A DNA stretch of 64,000 nt. It comes from Mesorhizobium sp. M9A.F.Ca.ET.002.03.1.2 (GTDB lineage Bacteria; Pseudomonadota; Alphaproteobacteria; Rhizobiales; Rhizobiaceae). The notes beneath the pieces are model-generated. The model was not told the origin of the DNA. It was given only the letters and a program-made list of their open reading frames with translations, and searched no databases. Shown piece by piece: positions 9,919 through 17,909 of the stretch (position 1 is its first letter; every line of letters starts with the position of its first letter). Both the position numbers and the translations under genes were made by a program. The stretch lies in NCBI RefSeq assembly GCF_003952365.1, contig NZ_CP034443.1, forward strand, positions 5,139,001 through 5,203,000, read 5' to 3'.

Positions 9919-9993
9919 TCCCCGGTAGCTCAGTGGTAGAGCAACCGGCTGTTAACCGGTTGGTCGCTGGTTCGAATCCGGCCCGGGGAGCCA
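9919..9993 (+). tRNA. tRNA-Asn (GTT anticodon)
   Basis: A 75-base cloverleaf: acceptor TCCCCGG pairs with CCGGGGA, anticodon GTT is flanked by CCGGCT and AACCGG, the T arm holds GGTTCGAATCC, the discriminator is G and CCA is encoded. It marks the left edge of an accessory stretch rich in small and broken genes. Confidence 0.97.
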
Positions 9994-10096
9994 ACAATTT
10001 CAAAGACTTAACTGATTTTGAAGGTTCGGCAAATTTGCCGATACTGGCGCCAGGGCAACATCTGGGGCAACAACTGCGACTCTTCGGGAGGGGAAA

Positions 10097-10369
10097 ATGA
10101 TCGATTGGAACCAGGTACGAAAGTTCCGCCATGTCACGGAATCCTCGCCACCTGAGTGGCCAGCAGGCGTCAAAGCCATAAGCCTTGAAGGTGTCACCTT
10201 GCTCGGCATCCATCAGAGCACCGGCGAACTATATTGGGACGGGCAAGCGGTGGTCACTGAGAAACGTCTCGCCAATTATGAGCGCCGACTGGCGTTAGCG
10301 GTTACAATCGCCACAGGTGTCATGGCTGTCATCGAGGCGGGACGCGCGGCGGGCTGGATCACGCACTGA
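10097..10369 (+). CDS. Hypothetical protein with C-terminal membrane segment
   Basis: A 90-residue protein with a GGGAGGGG ribosome site directly upstream of its ATG, about 100 bases past tRNA-Asn. The first half is soluble (TLLGIHQSTGELYWDGQAVV is beta-rich). Residues 62-86 (ERRLALAVTIATGVMAVIEAGRAAGW) form a likely transmembrane helix. It precedes a broken PIN-domain gene by 17 bases. No family was recognised. Confidence 0.6.
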   Translation: MIDWNQVRKFRHVTESSPPEWPAGVKAISLEGVTLLGIHQSTGELYWDGQAVVTEKRLANYERRLALAVTIATGVMAVIEAGRAAGWITH

Positions 10370-10386
10370 AAAGAGGTAGCCGCCTC

Positions 10387-10823
10387 GTGAAAGTGATGCT
10401 GGACACAAACGTCTTCAACCATCTGGTTGAAGGGTCGATCGATCCGGCCTCGATTCCTAGCGACTGGGAGCCGGTAATCACGCATCTTCAGAACGACGAG
10501 ATCGAAAGAACTGCAGATCCTTCAAAGCGCAAAGCTCTGCAAGCCATGGTCATCGCCGTCGTGACGGTTAAGGTGCGACCGAATCGGCAGCGTGGGGCAC
10601 ATCTCGATGGGGAGAGGCTAAGTGGGCAGGTCCAGCTTCGCAGTACAATACCTTGAAGACGCAACTGGATGCCGAGAAGAAGCGCCCCAGCAACACGAAT
10701 GACGCTCTGATCGCCGATACCTGCCTCCAGAACGGCTTTCTCCTGATCACAAATGACCAAGCGCTGACAAAGGTAGCCACGGTCAACGGCTGCGCTGTAC
10801 GCGACCTTCGCACCAAACCGTAG
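10387..10823 (+). pseudogene. PIN-domain protein, frameshifted
   Basis: The first frame gives MKVMLDTNVFNHLVEG, the opening strand and first acidic residue (D6) of a PIN nuclease. After about residue 64 the sense continues one frame over: from about 10575 the other frame reads ATESAAWGTSRWGEAKWAG and then NTNDALIADTCLQNGFLLITND, the conserved acidic second half (NDALIA, TND) of PIN domains, ending at 10823. Restoring one base within GTGCGACCG joins the halves into about 145 residues. PIN proteins are metal-dependent RNases, often toxins. No antitoxin is recognisable beside it. It is either a pseudogene or a one-base sequencing error. Confidence 0.7.
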
Positions 10824-10926
10824 ACCGGCCCCCTTGCTGCTTTCTTGCATTTCTGCTCCTTCCCGCGACTATCGGTAGGTCCACGTGGATATGGATAATT
10901 AGCGTTGAGGAAGCGCGAGCGCGCCC

Positions 10927-11260
10927 ATGACAACCCGACCCGCCAACAGAAGATGGCCACAGGATATCGGTTTTTTCTTTTCGATAGCCTGCTTTTCGGC
11001 CGGCGTGGTGTTTACCTTTGTCCTCCGGAATCATGACGAGCCTTCTGAATCAAGCGTTGTTTGCACGATATTCCTGCTCATCATGGTCTTTTTTACCCGT
11101 TACGGTCGGGCCAAATTCGAGGACCATTTCAGGGGTTTCAAAAGAGGCCGGCTGGACGGAGGAGATGATCATCCAGGTTGGGCGCGCTCAAGCAGCGATC
11201 GCTGGAGTTATTTCACTGGTCTGCTTGATGACCATAGTCAAAAATTACCTCGTTCATTAA
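10927..11260 (+). pseudogene. Small membrane protein, apparently frameshifted
   Basis: The first frame encodes MTTRPANRRWPQDIGF, two hydrophobic segments (FFFSIACFSAGVVFTFVL and VVCTIFLLIMVFFTRYG) and GRAKFEDHF. At the AAAA run near 11140-11143 the coherent reading moves by one base to KEAGWTEEMIIQVGRAQ and a third hydrophobic segment (AIAGVISLVCLMTIVK), stopping at 11260. Left unshifted, the first frame runs on as arginine/proline-rich sequence. A single extra A explains both. The family is not recognised. Confidence 0.5.
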
Positions 11261-11385
11261 GGCTTCTTCGGCCCGGCCTCTCGGAACTCGAATGCTGCCG
11301 ACCCGTGGCAATGGGTTTTCCCTGCCTGGTGAAGAGCCCGCCACCGTGAGGCAGCAGGCGCTGGGTAGCCGCGTACTGGGCGCGG

Positions 11386-11547
11386 TTAAGAATTCTTATC
11401 GCCGTTTGGATTTGGTGCCGGTGCCTCTCGCACGTCTCGCGGTGGCGGATCGATATGTTTAGGCTCTGGCGATGCTTCCTTGTCGGGACGACGCTCGGGG
11501 GGCTTCGGCTTTGGCTTTGGCAGCGGATCTTTGATTTTGCCTTGCAT
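11386..11547 (-). CDS. Small proline/lysine-rich protein, 53 residues
   Basis: A short reading frame starting MQGKIKDPLPKPKPKPPERR, rich in proline, lysine and acidic residues and probably disordered. A good ribosome site (GGAGGAAACCGAACC) precedes the ATG, which argues that it is real despite its length. It lies upstream (in transcription order) of a sequence resembling the hairpin at 11608-11635. No function recognised. Confidence 0.5.
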   Translation of the reverse strand: MQGKIKDPLPKPKPKPPERRPDKEASPEPKHIDPPPRDVREAPAPNPNGDKNS

Positions 11548-11607
11548 GGTTCGGTTTCCTCCAATCCTGAAACCGTATCGCCAGCTCTTCCGTTCCGGTG
11601 CACGGTT

Positions 11608-11635
11608 AAAAAGCCCGCCACCGTGGCAGCGGGCT
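11608..11635 (-). terminator. Rho-independent terminator
   Basis: On the minus strand AGCCCGC and GCGGGCT form a stem followed by TTTTTAA. It terminates the small membrane-protein gene at 11689-11859. A related but imperfect copy of the same sequence lies at about 11333-11362, past the 53-residue gene. Confidence 0.75.
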
Positions 11636-11688
11636 ATACTGGGTTGGGAAATTCATCCCGGAGAATGGCCGCGGTCCAGGCGCAAGGC

Positions 11689-11859
11689 TCAGGAAGGCTC
11701 AGGCTCAGGAGGCGGCGCATTCGGATCGGCGCAATCAACGTCTGCCAATTGTTCACACGGAGAGGGCTGATCGCTAACGCCGCCATAACGTTCCACGAGC
11801 TTTGCGAATCCGTAGGCGAAGGCGAAAAGAAGCGCCAGGACAACCACTATTCGGACGGC
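11689..11859 (-). CDS. Small single-pass membrane protein
   Basis: A 56-residue protein: MAVRIVVVLALLFAFAYGFAKLVERYGG is a membrane helix with basic N-side residues, followed by an acidic, proline-rich tail with two cysteines (CEQLADVDCADPNAPPPEPEPS). Reading may begin at 11931, adding a second hydrophobic stretch; neither start has a strong ribosome site. It has a good terminator downstream. Unknown function. Confidence 0.45.
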   Translation of the reverse strand, partial: AVRIVVVLALLFAFAYGFAKLVERYGGVSDQPSPCEQLADVDCADPNAPPPEPEPS

Positions 11860-12049
11860 CATGGGGGATTGTAACAGGAACCCGCATAGAATTGAGCATA
11901 CCGCAAATTGCAGAACCCTCGATGCGATCATCCGTTTACTGCCCAGCCCCCCGCTGCCCCCTGCGAAGTCGTCAAGCGCGCCGTGTGCGGGGGCGAATGC
12001 TTGCGCGCGCCACGGTTGCGGCAGTCTTCTGTGGTCCGGGGAGGAAACA

Positions 12050-12215
12050 ATGAACTACGTTCGTATTGCTCGCATGTCGGTTTGCTGCGTTGGCGCTTGG
12101 CGTCACCTTGTACGAGCGTGGCTTTGCCTCTTTAAAAGCCGGGCTAAGGCCTGACCCTAGCAAAGTGTGCTTCGCGGCCGCCCGTGCCAGCGGTTGGTGG
12201 ACCAGGCCTCGCTGA
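12050..12215 (+). pseudogene. Possible small secreted/membrane protein with frameshift
   Basis: A strong ribosome site (GGGGAGGAAACA) precedes ATG at 12050, which opens MNYVRIARM. Directly after that codon the hydrophobic, natural-looking reading is one base over (RFAALALGVTLYERGFASLKAGLRPD), running to a stop at 12215; the in-frame reading is cysteine/tryptophan-rich and stops sooner. One extra T would explain this. This is tentative. Confidence 0.25.
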
Positions 12216-12361
12216 CAGCGACACCTAATGACTGATCAGGCGGAAAAATTGTTCATTGTCCCCGGCGCTGGTAGCGACTCTTCTGGCTGCGGAACGGGAA
12301 AAGGCGCGCCTAACAGAAGGAGAAGTCCTTCAGATTCAGAGATCATGCTCCGTCCATCGCG

Positions 12362-12478
12362 ATGCCCGCGCATGCATATCGGGCAGTCATAAAAGTTCGG
12401 GGCTACGACGACATTGATCCTGAGAACGTGTGGGTCGAATGGCAGTTGGCGCGCAAATCGCTTGACGCAGAGAACTAG
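12362..12478 (+). CDS. Very short hypothetical reading frame
   Basis: Encodes 38 residues beginning MPAHAYRAVIKVRGYDD, with plausible composition (DPENVWVEWQLARKSL) but no ribosome site. It may be the surviving end of a larger gene, since the frame is open for 16 codons upstream. Weak support. Confidence 0.2.
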   Translation: MPAHAYRAVIKVRGYDDIDPENVWVEWQLARKSLDAEN

Positions 12479-12642
12479 CCCAAACTGAAGCGACAACATT
12501 CCGATGAGCGATGAGTTGATCCGCCTTCCCGGTGCAATGGAGCAGTCAAGCGTGGCACGGTTCTTGCTTCCACAGATTCAGACATGCCGGGCGCAAAAAA
12601 CACGCTGTTCCATATCGATACCGGCCTGTGAGGTTGGGACAA

Positions 12643-12855
12643 ATGATGTCGCGTAAGCTTCTGTTCGGCCTTCTCGTAGCGTTCTTGGCCGCGGCCGTGG
12701 GAGTAGCCCTCTGGTCGTCCGAGACCTCATGGGGATTTCTGACTGCGACCCAATCCGATTCGGTCTTTTGTTCAAGCGGTCTATCAGCAGAGACCGCATC
12801 GGCGTCGACGTCGCGGACTCTGCCTTCATGTCCGACGGCCGTCACAAGGTCATAG
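12643..12855 (+). CDS. Short protein with signal or membrane helix
   Basis: GAGG nine bases before the ATG opens MMSRKLLFGLLVAFLAAAVGVALW, a clear membrane or signal helix. The remaining ~45 residues are serine/threonine-rich with two cysteines and look less protein-like; a frame one base over (RFGLLFKRSISRDRIGVDVADSAFMSDGRHK) looks better from about 12750, so the C-terminus may be shifted here too. No family recognised. The rest of 12479-13197 holds no other gene I can support. Confidence 0.35.
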   Translation: MMSRKLLFGLLVAFLAAAVGVALWSSETSWGFLTATQSDSVFCSSGLSAETASASTSRTLPSCPTAVTRS

Positions 12856-13197
12856 GGAGCGCTTCGATGGCCGCGAGACTGTGGATAGCCCAGACAAAAA
12901 TCGGAAATGAACCGCTTCCTGCAGCGGCGAGTTGCAGAGATTGTGTCATGGAGCGGTGGGCTTTGATCACTCGGTTGGCATCAGCCTTTCGCGAATTCGT
13001 TGCACCGCGCTACCGGCCAGAGCTCCACTATATGCGCGGCCCCGGGCCGGCCTGCGCGCGCCGCGTGAGAGCGCGCTGAAATGCCAGGCGCATTCTGCGG
13101 CCGCCCTTTGATCCGCGGGCCGGGCCTTCAGCCGAATGATGGCGCACCCATGCTTAGGCCAAGTGAGACCTAATGGCGAAGTGCAGACGAAGGATTG

Positions 13198-13482
13198 TCA
13201 TTGCAGTGCCCCACCAGGAAAGCCGATGGAATCCGTGTTATCCGATCCTCGTTCAACGGCATGTGCGATTTGTTTCAGCATCGCATGAGCCGCGCCAGCC
13301 GACATGACGAGGCGGCACACAATCACGTGCTCGAACTTTCCACGCTCGTAGATCGCTCGCTGCCGGCTGTAAAATGTGCACCGGAAATTCCCGTCTCCCA
13401 AATTTTCCATGTCGGCCATCCCTGAAATGAAGACATCAGGAATGATGGCCGTTTCGACTAAGTCCATGATGGGATCGGTCAT
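13198..13482 (-). CDS. Hypothetical protein, 94 residues
   Basis: Starts MTDPIMDLVETAIIPDVFISG with a GGGGAG ribosome site seven bases upstream. The middle (CTFYSRQRAIYERGKFEHVIVCRLVMSAGAAHAMLKQIA) reads like a compact alpha/beta protein. I have a faint memory of similar small proteins in other rhizobial accessory regions, but no function. An upstream start at 13542 is less likely because the ribosome site fits the internal ATG. Confidence 0.55.
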   Translation of the reverse strand: MTDPIMDLVETAIIPDVFISGMADMENLGDGNFRCTFYSRQRAIYERGKFEHVIVCRLVMSAGAAHAMLKQIAHAVERGSDNTDSIGFPGGALQ

Positions 13483-13731
13483 GATGCGTCTCCCCAACTG
13501 CCCCAATTGCCGGATTCCAACACCAGGCGTTACACCCTGCAATTTTTGCAGGCTAAGGGAGAAACTGTCGTTTGATCAACTTGGAGATTGGGGGTAGCCG
13601 CCACCTGCAATGGGAGAAGAATCTCGCACGCCGCACCGCCCTACTATATTAGCAGAAGCGCATGAATTGGATTAGAATGCCACCCCAACCGCCGCCGCTT
13701 TCAATCCCCTCACGATTGCTGGACGGTCGGC

Positions 13732-14769
13732 TCATGCTTGCGCCCCGGCAACGCGGACAGAACCGCTCGACTTGCCGGTTTCGATCAGCGCATCGATCAG
13801 CCGGTGCACCTTGAGCGCCTCCTCGCCGGTCACCTTCGGCGCGCGGCCGCCGCGGATCGCCTCGACGAAGTCGGCCATCACGGCGCGGTGGTGGTCGTGT
13901 GGAAAGGCCATCGGATCGGCGCCGGTGCCACCGCCTGAGCGGTCCGGCTCGATCACGATCTTTTGGCCGTTTTGAAACTGCACCAAGAGTTCGGTGCCGC
14001 GCACCAGGGCCGTGCCTTTGGCGCAGGTCAGCACGATCTCCTCGAGAAAGCCGGGATAGGCGGCCGTCGTCGCGTCGATGGTGCCAAAGGCGCCGTTAAC
14101 GAAGCGCGCCGCCGCGCAGACCATGTCCTCTGTCTCCATGCTGTGAACGGGCGTGGTCGCCGCGAATCCTCTCACCTCGGCGATCGGTCCCACCAGGCTC
14201 AGCATCAGGTCGAGCGTGTGGATGCCTTGCGAGATCAGCACGCCGCCGCCGTCCCGCGCAAACGAGCCCCGCCCCGGCTCGTCGTAGTAGCTCTGCGGTC
14301 GCCAAAGACGGATCACCGTCGAGCAGCCGACGATCGCGCCGAGTTCGCCGGACGCGAGAATCTCGGCCAGTTTCACTCCCGCCGGCCGGAAGCGGTGCTG
14401 CAGGACGACGCCGAGCTTGACGCCGGCCTTACGGCAGGCGGCGACGAGTTCTTCGGCGCGGGCGGTCGTAATGTCGAGCGGCTTTTCCATCAGCACGTGC
14501 TTGCCCGCCTCGGCGCAGCGGATCGCGATGTCGCGATGCGTGTTGGCGGGCGTGAAGACGGCGACCGCCTCGACGCTGCCGTCATTCAGGATGGTGTCCA
14601 GACTGTCGCAGAGCGGGAACGGGAACTTCTCGCCGAAAGCACGTCTCCGCGCCTCGCTCGGAGCGAAGGCGTGGACCACCTCGACCCTGTCCGACAGGTC
14701 CATCAAGCCGCGGGCATGCGGCGTCACCGCCATGCCGAGGCCCACGATTGCGATGCGCGTCTTCTTCAC
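13732..14769 (-). CDS. Gfo/Idh/MocA-family oxidoreductase
   Basis: An NAD(P)-dependent sugar or cyclitol dehydrogenase of 345 residues. The N-terminal Rossmann motif is TRIAIVGLGMA. The EKP motif (HVLMEKPLDITTARAEEL) with its catalytic lysine is intact, and the C-terminal domain carries the GGGVLISQGIHTLDLML helix with the usual histidine. The start is a GTG; the longer open frame to 14967 would add an unrelated 66 residues. It stands alone, so the substrate is unknown. Confidence 0.88.
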   Translation of the reverse strand: MKKTRIAIVGLGMAVTPHARGLMDLSDRVEVVHAFAPSEARRRAFGEKFPFPLCDSLDTILNDGSVEAVAVFTPANTHRDIAIRCAEAGKHVLMEKPLDITTARAEELVAACRKAGVKLGVVLQHRFRPAGVKLAEILASGELGAIVGCSTVIRLWRPQSYYDEPGRGSFARDGGGVLISQGIHTLDLMLSLVGPIAEVRGFAATTPVHSMETEDMVCAAARFVNGAFGTIDATTAAYPGFLEEIVLTCAKGTALVRGTELLVQFQNGQKIVIEPDRSGGGTGADPMAFPHDHHRAVMADFVEAIRGGRAPKVTGEEALKVHRLIDALIETGKSSGSVRVAGAQA

Positions 14770-15092
14770 GGGAGGATGGTCCTTGTTTCGATACGGCGAG
14801 GCGTGCCGATACCCTCGGTGCGGGCGATTGCGCAACCGCGTCGAAGCTGCCGTATGGCGCCATGCCGGTATGATACAAGCCGCCATAGCGATGACAATGC
14901 AGCCGAGTGCGATCGTCACCGCCTGCGCCGAACCGAGCCTGGTCGGGCTTGAGCCAATCGACGACATCGCCGTGTCGAGGGATCCTTCCGCAACGCGCAG
15001 TGAAGCCTATCCAGGCGAACGTGCCCGGAATGGCAACTTCTCCCACGGAACAAACCACCGATCGCTGAATTAGGACATCAGGAGGCATGATC
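14770..15092. other. Intergenic region with no supported gene
   Basis: The minus strand stays open in the frame of the oxidoreductase and encodes one hydrophobic stretch (VTIALGCIVIAMAACIIPAW), but there is no ribosome site or family match. The plus-strand ribosome site of the DUF2934 gene (AGGAGG at 15080-15085) lies at the right end. Confidence 0.4.
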
Positions 15093-15302
15093 ATGGACCG
15101 TATAGAGCGCATCAGGCGGCGAGCCCATGAAATCTGGGAGCGCGAAGGCCGACCGGAAGGCAGGGAGCGCGAGCATTGGGATCAGGCGGTGCAGGAGATC
15201 GAGGCAGAGGGTTCCGAAGACGAACGCGGCCCGGTCGTACCCGATCCGGCCGTCGGAGCCGGCTCCGACCCGGACCTGCGTGGCGCCAAACCTCGGAAAT
15301 GA
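15093..15302 (+). CDS. DUF2934-domain protein
   Basis: A 69-residue charged helical protein. MDRIERIRRRAHEIWEREGRP followed by EGREREHWDQAVQEIE is the DUF2934 signature. AGGAGG at 15080 fits ATG 15093; the ATG at 15087 would sit only one base from it. The tail is acidic and disordered. DUF2934 proteins are common in rhizobia and have no established function. Confidence 0.8.
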   Translation: MDRIERIRRRAHEIWEREGRPEGREREHWDQAVQEIEAEGSEDERGPVVPDPAVGAGSDPDLRGAKPRK

Positions 15303-15407
15303 CGCGATCCGACATCGGCGAAATCGGCGCAAAATGGCGTGCCGGCCTGCTTCGTCATCGGTCTCGCTGTTGACCGGCCGGACTGTTCTTGACCGAAAGG
15401 AGAGCCA

Positions 15408-15542
15408 ATGCCTCGTCTCGTCACCTGGATTGTGATTGTACTGGTGGTGGTCTTTGCCGCCTGGATCTGGATCGGGCGCGACGAAAGACCCGACAGCAGC
15501 GAAAGCCAGCCGGCGCCTCATGCGATAGATCAGAGCGAATGA
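15408..15542 (+). CDS. Small single-pass membrane protein, 44 residues
   Basis: An AAGGAGA ribosome site five bases upstream of the ATG opens MPRLVTWIVIVLVVVFAAWIW, one membrane helix, then a short polar tail. It is about 100 bases downstream of the DUF2934 gene on the same strand and may be cotranscribed with it. Function unknown. Confidence 0.55.
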   Translation: MPRLVTWIVIVLVVVFAAWIWIGRDERPDSSESQPAPHAIDQSE

Positions 15543-15572
15543 GGCGAACGGCCGGGTGGCCGCGATCTCCCG

Positions 15573-16079
15573 CTACCCCGAAGATGACCCTCCGTTATTC
15601 TTAGCCGCCTGCTCTCGCTGCCTTTTCAGGACTTCGTCAGTCCCGACCAGCTTTTTCGACCCGCCGGATATCGTTGTGGACACCACGGCAGGCGGGTCGC
15701 TCGCGGGGAAGGAATCCTCAAGGCCGGCCTGCAACTGGTCTTCCAAGATTTCCGGCTCTTCCGACCGACCAGGTGTCCTTCGGGCTTTTGTTTCCTTCGG
15801 CGGCTGTTTCATCGTCGGTGAAGACTTGACCTCTCGAACACAGGCATAAAGCTGTTCGATGGCAAATTCCTTCAGTGTTTCGAAGTTGGCTCTACCGTCA
15901 TCATGCATTGCCTCGATACGGTCGACCATTGCTTTCTCGAACTGGCCAAGGCTATCGCTTCCGCAAGCCTGGCAAAGGCGCAATAGTGCTTCGTTGAGCA
16001 TTTTTGGGCCAAAGTAAGCCGACGCCTCGAGCTTTAGCCGCTGCAACTGCTCTGGGGTTGCCGCCTGAAGTTTTGACAT
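15573..16079 (-). CDS. Hypothetical protein with DSFPASDPPA tail motif
   Basis: A 168-residue protein. The first half is helical (LQRLKLEASAYFGPKMLNEALLRL and FEKAMVDRIEAMHDDGRANF). The second half is polar and contains GLEDSFPASDPPAVV, a short motif I associate with several small rhizobial proteins of unknown role. AAAGGG lies before the ATG. Its start overlaps the end of the upstream lipoprotein gene by 46 bases, suggesting cotranscription or a misread end of that gene. Confidence 0.65.
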   Translation of the reverse strand: MSKLQAATPEQLQRLKLEASAYFGPKMLNEALLRLCQACGSDSLGQFEKAMVDRIEAMHDDGRANFETLKEFAIEQLYACVREVKSSPTMKQPPKETKARRTPGRSEEPEILEDQLQAGLEDSFPASDPPAVVSTTISGGSKKLVGTDEVLKRQREQAAKNNGGSSSG

Positions 16080-16543
16080 ATGCAGCCCTTTCGCCTGATG
16101 AGCATATCAACGGCAATTATCGGCAGATGTTCCATCCGCCAGGCAAGCAGCGGCTCCAGCTTGCCTCGGTCTCGCCGGCGCTCGGCGCATTTCGAGCAGT
16201 GGGTGCGCCAGATAGCTTCCTCCGGCGGATCCGGCATTTCAGTGAGCGGTCGGCCGAGAAGATGCTGGTAACGGGACGCCTGGCACTGATCTCCGTAGTA
16301 GTATCGCTCCGGCTGGCCAGCGACTTGCGCGACCCAAATCGCGGGATTTCGCGGATGGTTGCGTATCGTGGAGCCCTCCGGCGCCCAATACGTGAACGGC
16401 GGCGCAGGGTCGGCCTCGATCACGACCCGCGGCTCCGCCAATTTCACCGGCGTGCTCGATATACTCTGTTGTTGTTCATCGGATGAGGTACAAGCCGACA
16501 CGAACAGAACCACGCAGCCTGCTGCCGCAATCAGTGATTTCAT
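16034..16543 (-). CDS. Lipoprotein, possibly a peptidase inhibitor of the I78 type
   Basis: A 169-residue protein with a lipoprotein signal ending at VSAC. The segment DQCQASRYQHLLGRPLTEMP resembles the N-terminal signature of I78 protease inhibitors (C-x-A-x-x-YQ-x-L-x-G), which in characterised members bind serine proteases. The expected C-terminal RLN-D motif is only weakly echoed (MEHLPIIAVDMLI). The 46-base overlap with the next gene suggests that the last part may be altered. Lipoprotein assignment is good; the inhibitor role is tentative. Confidence 0.6.
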   Translation of the reverse strand: MKSLIAAAGCVVLFVSACTSSDEQQQSISSTPVKLAEPRVVIEADPAPPFTYWAPEGSTIRNHPRNPAIWVAQVAGQPERYYYGDQCQASRYQHLLGRPLTEMPDPPEEAIWRTHCSKCAERRRDRGKLEPLLAWRMEHLPIIAVDMLIRRKGCICQNFRRQPQSSCSG

Positions 16544-16746
16544 AAGATTGCCTGGCCTCCTTGAAGCACAGCGTCGGTCTGCTCCTTGGTTGGCGCCTGA
16601 TAGCCAAATCCAGCCGACAATGTGGTTGGGAGATCACCTTCTTAGCGTCACCTTGCACAGCGCAGCGGCAAGTCCGACGGCATTTAATATTTGGGGTGGC
16701 GAAAAAGATCAGACGCAGCTAACGTATCGTTGCTTTGGAGAGTATC

Positions 16747-17001
16747 GTGCGTACGAGACGTTTCAGAAAGCCGATAGTCGTTCAACCTGGCCGGATCGAT
16801 CGCGACAGGGTTGTTTTGTCGGTGTCCGACGCGGCCAAAGTGCTGCTGAGGGACTGGCCGGCGCCAGCCTCGCAGACGCGGCTCGCCGCGATCGAAGCCT
16901 GCCTTGCCGTTATCCGCGGCGAGAAGCCGCCAAGGGTCGCGCGCCAAGCGTTCATCATCGCGGCCAAGGATGCAAGGATCCTGCTCGGCGAACAGGTCTA
17001 G
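16747..17001 (+). CDS. DUF982-domain protein
   Basis: An 84-residue protein with the DUF982 pattern: VVLSVSDAAKVLLRDWP, then AAIEACLAVIRGEKPP and FIIAAKDARILL. DUF982 proteins are short, frequent in Rhizobiales and uncharacterised. The start chosen is a GTG with GGAG six bases upstream. Confidence 0.75.
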   Translation: MRTRRFRKPIVVQPGRIDRDRVVLSVSDAAKVLLRDWPAPASQTRLAAIEACLAVIRGEKPPRVARQAFIIAAKDARILLGEQV

Positions 17002-17504
17002 ACCGGCGCGGTCAGGTCGGGCCTTGTTCAGGCATTACAGCCGACGGGCGAGCAACTGGCCCGTCAGCAGTCGACCTGTCTGAGACCGGCCACGGCTCAC
17101 CGGACAAACCACCGCAATCGGCGGGCTATCGTCCTACGTCATAAGGGGTCGAGGTACGTCTGCTATGGCAGGCTAGGCTAGGTGAACTTCCGCGATCACG
17201 CCATAATCAATCCGGCGAATTTTGCTATTCTTTCTTCGCGGCGAATCCCAACGCGGCGTGGCCGGCGCCACCTAGGCAACCCCACCTTCCCCCGCCCCTG
17301 CGGCGCCGGCCATCTTTCGCATCGGGTATCCCGACACGCCACCGCTACCCCGTGAAATCCGTGGTCACGATATCCGTGAATGATCGATTGCCGACGGTCC
17401 TGCCCTGACGGCTCGCCGCGAGGCGATGTTCGTTGTGCTGTGCAACCTCACGGACGGACGCGCGTTAACGACGGTTGTCTGATTTTCGCGCAGAGAGGGT
17501 CATC
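17002..17504. other. Intergenic region with no supported gene
   Basis: About 500 bases between the DUF982 gene and a small frameshifted gene. No frame shows a ribosome site plus protein-like composition, and I see no tRNA or terminator. Confidence 0.5.
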
Positions 17505-17721
17505 ATGGGAAATTACTCGAAACTGATCGGTTCAATCGTTGGGCGTAGTGGGTTGGCTCGGCTCGAAATACGCCTTGCCGCCCAATTTGACTTCGCCGGA
17601 AATCCAGGCCGCGGCTACGCTCATCCTGAGCGCTGCGGCGACGTACCTGTTCCCGGCAAACACAGCAGGCACATCGCCAACAGCCGAACGCCCCTCTGGT
17701 ACGACCCCCCAACAGCAGTGA
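17505..17721 (+). pseudogene. Small holin-like membrane protein, frameshifted
   Basis: GAGAGGG precedes ATG 17505, which opens MGNYSKLIGSIV. At the GGG run near 17541 the sensible reading moves one base to GVVGWLGSKYALPPNL, then SPEIQAAATLILSAAATYLFPA and a polar tail, stopping at 17721. Removing one G gives a 71-residue protein with two hydrophobic segments, a layout seen in small phage-type holin-like proteins. The shift may be genuine decay or a sequencing error. Confidence 0.45.
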
Positions 17722-17909
17722 AGACCATACCCGTCCCTTCAGGTCCTTTGACCATGTCGGCTGGACCGCGCCTGTGGCGTGCCCGGCGAAACCTGCAGGT
17801 GCGCTCAGTTTCAGTCTCGCCCTGCCCTTTCGCTGATTTGAGAGCGGCCAATGACCGGCGTTCTCCGGGGAACAGCTGAATCCGGAGTTGCCTTTTCGAT
17901 GGAGTTGCC

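Noticed and set aside
9919..9993. Attachment site at the 3' end of tRNA-Asn
   Set aside because: I found no second copy of the tRNA 3' end in the window and no integrase gene.
12236..12499. 87-residue minus-strand frame with a CPIC motif
   Set aside because: No ribosome site; the opposite strand has a more natural short frame, and the CxxC is isolated.
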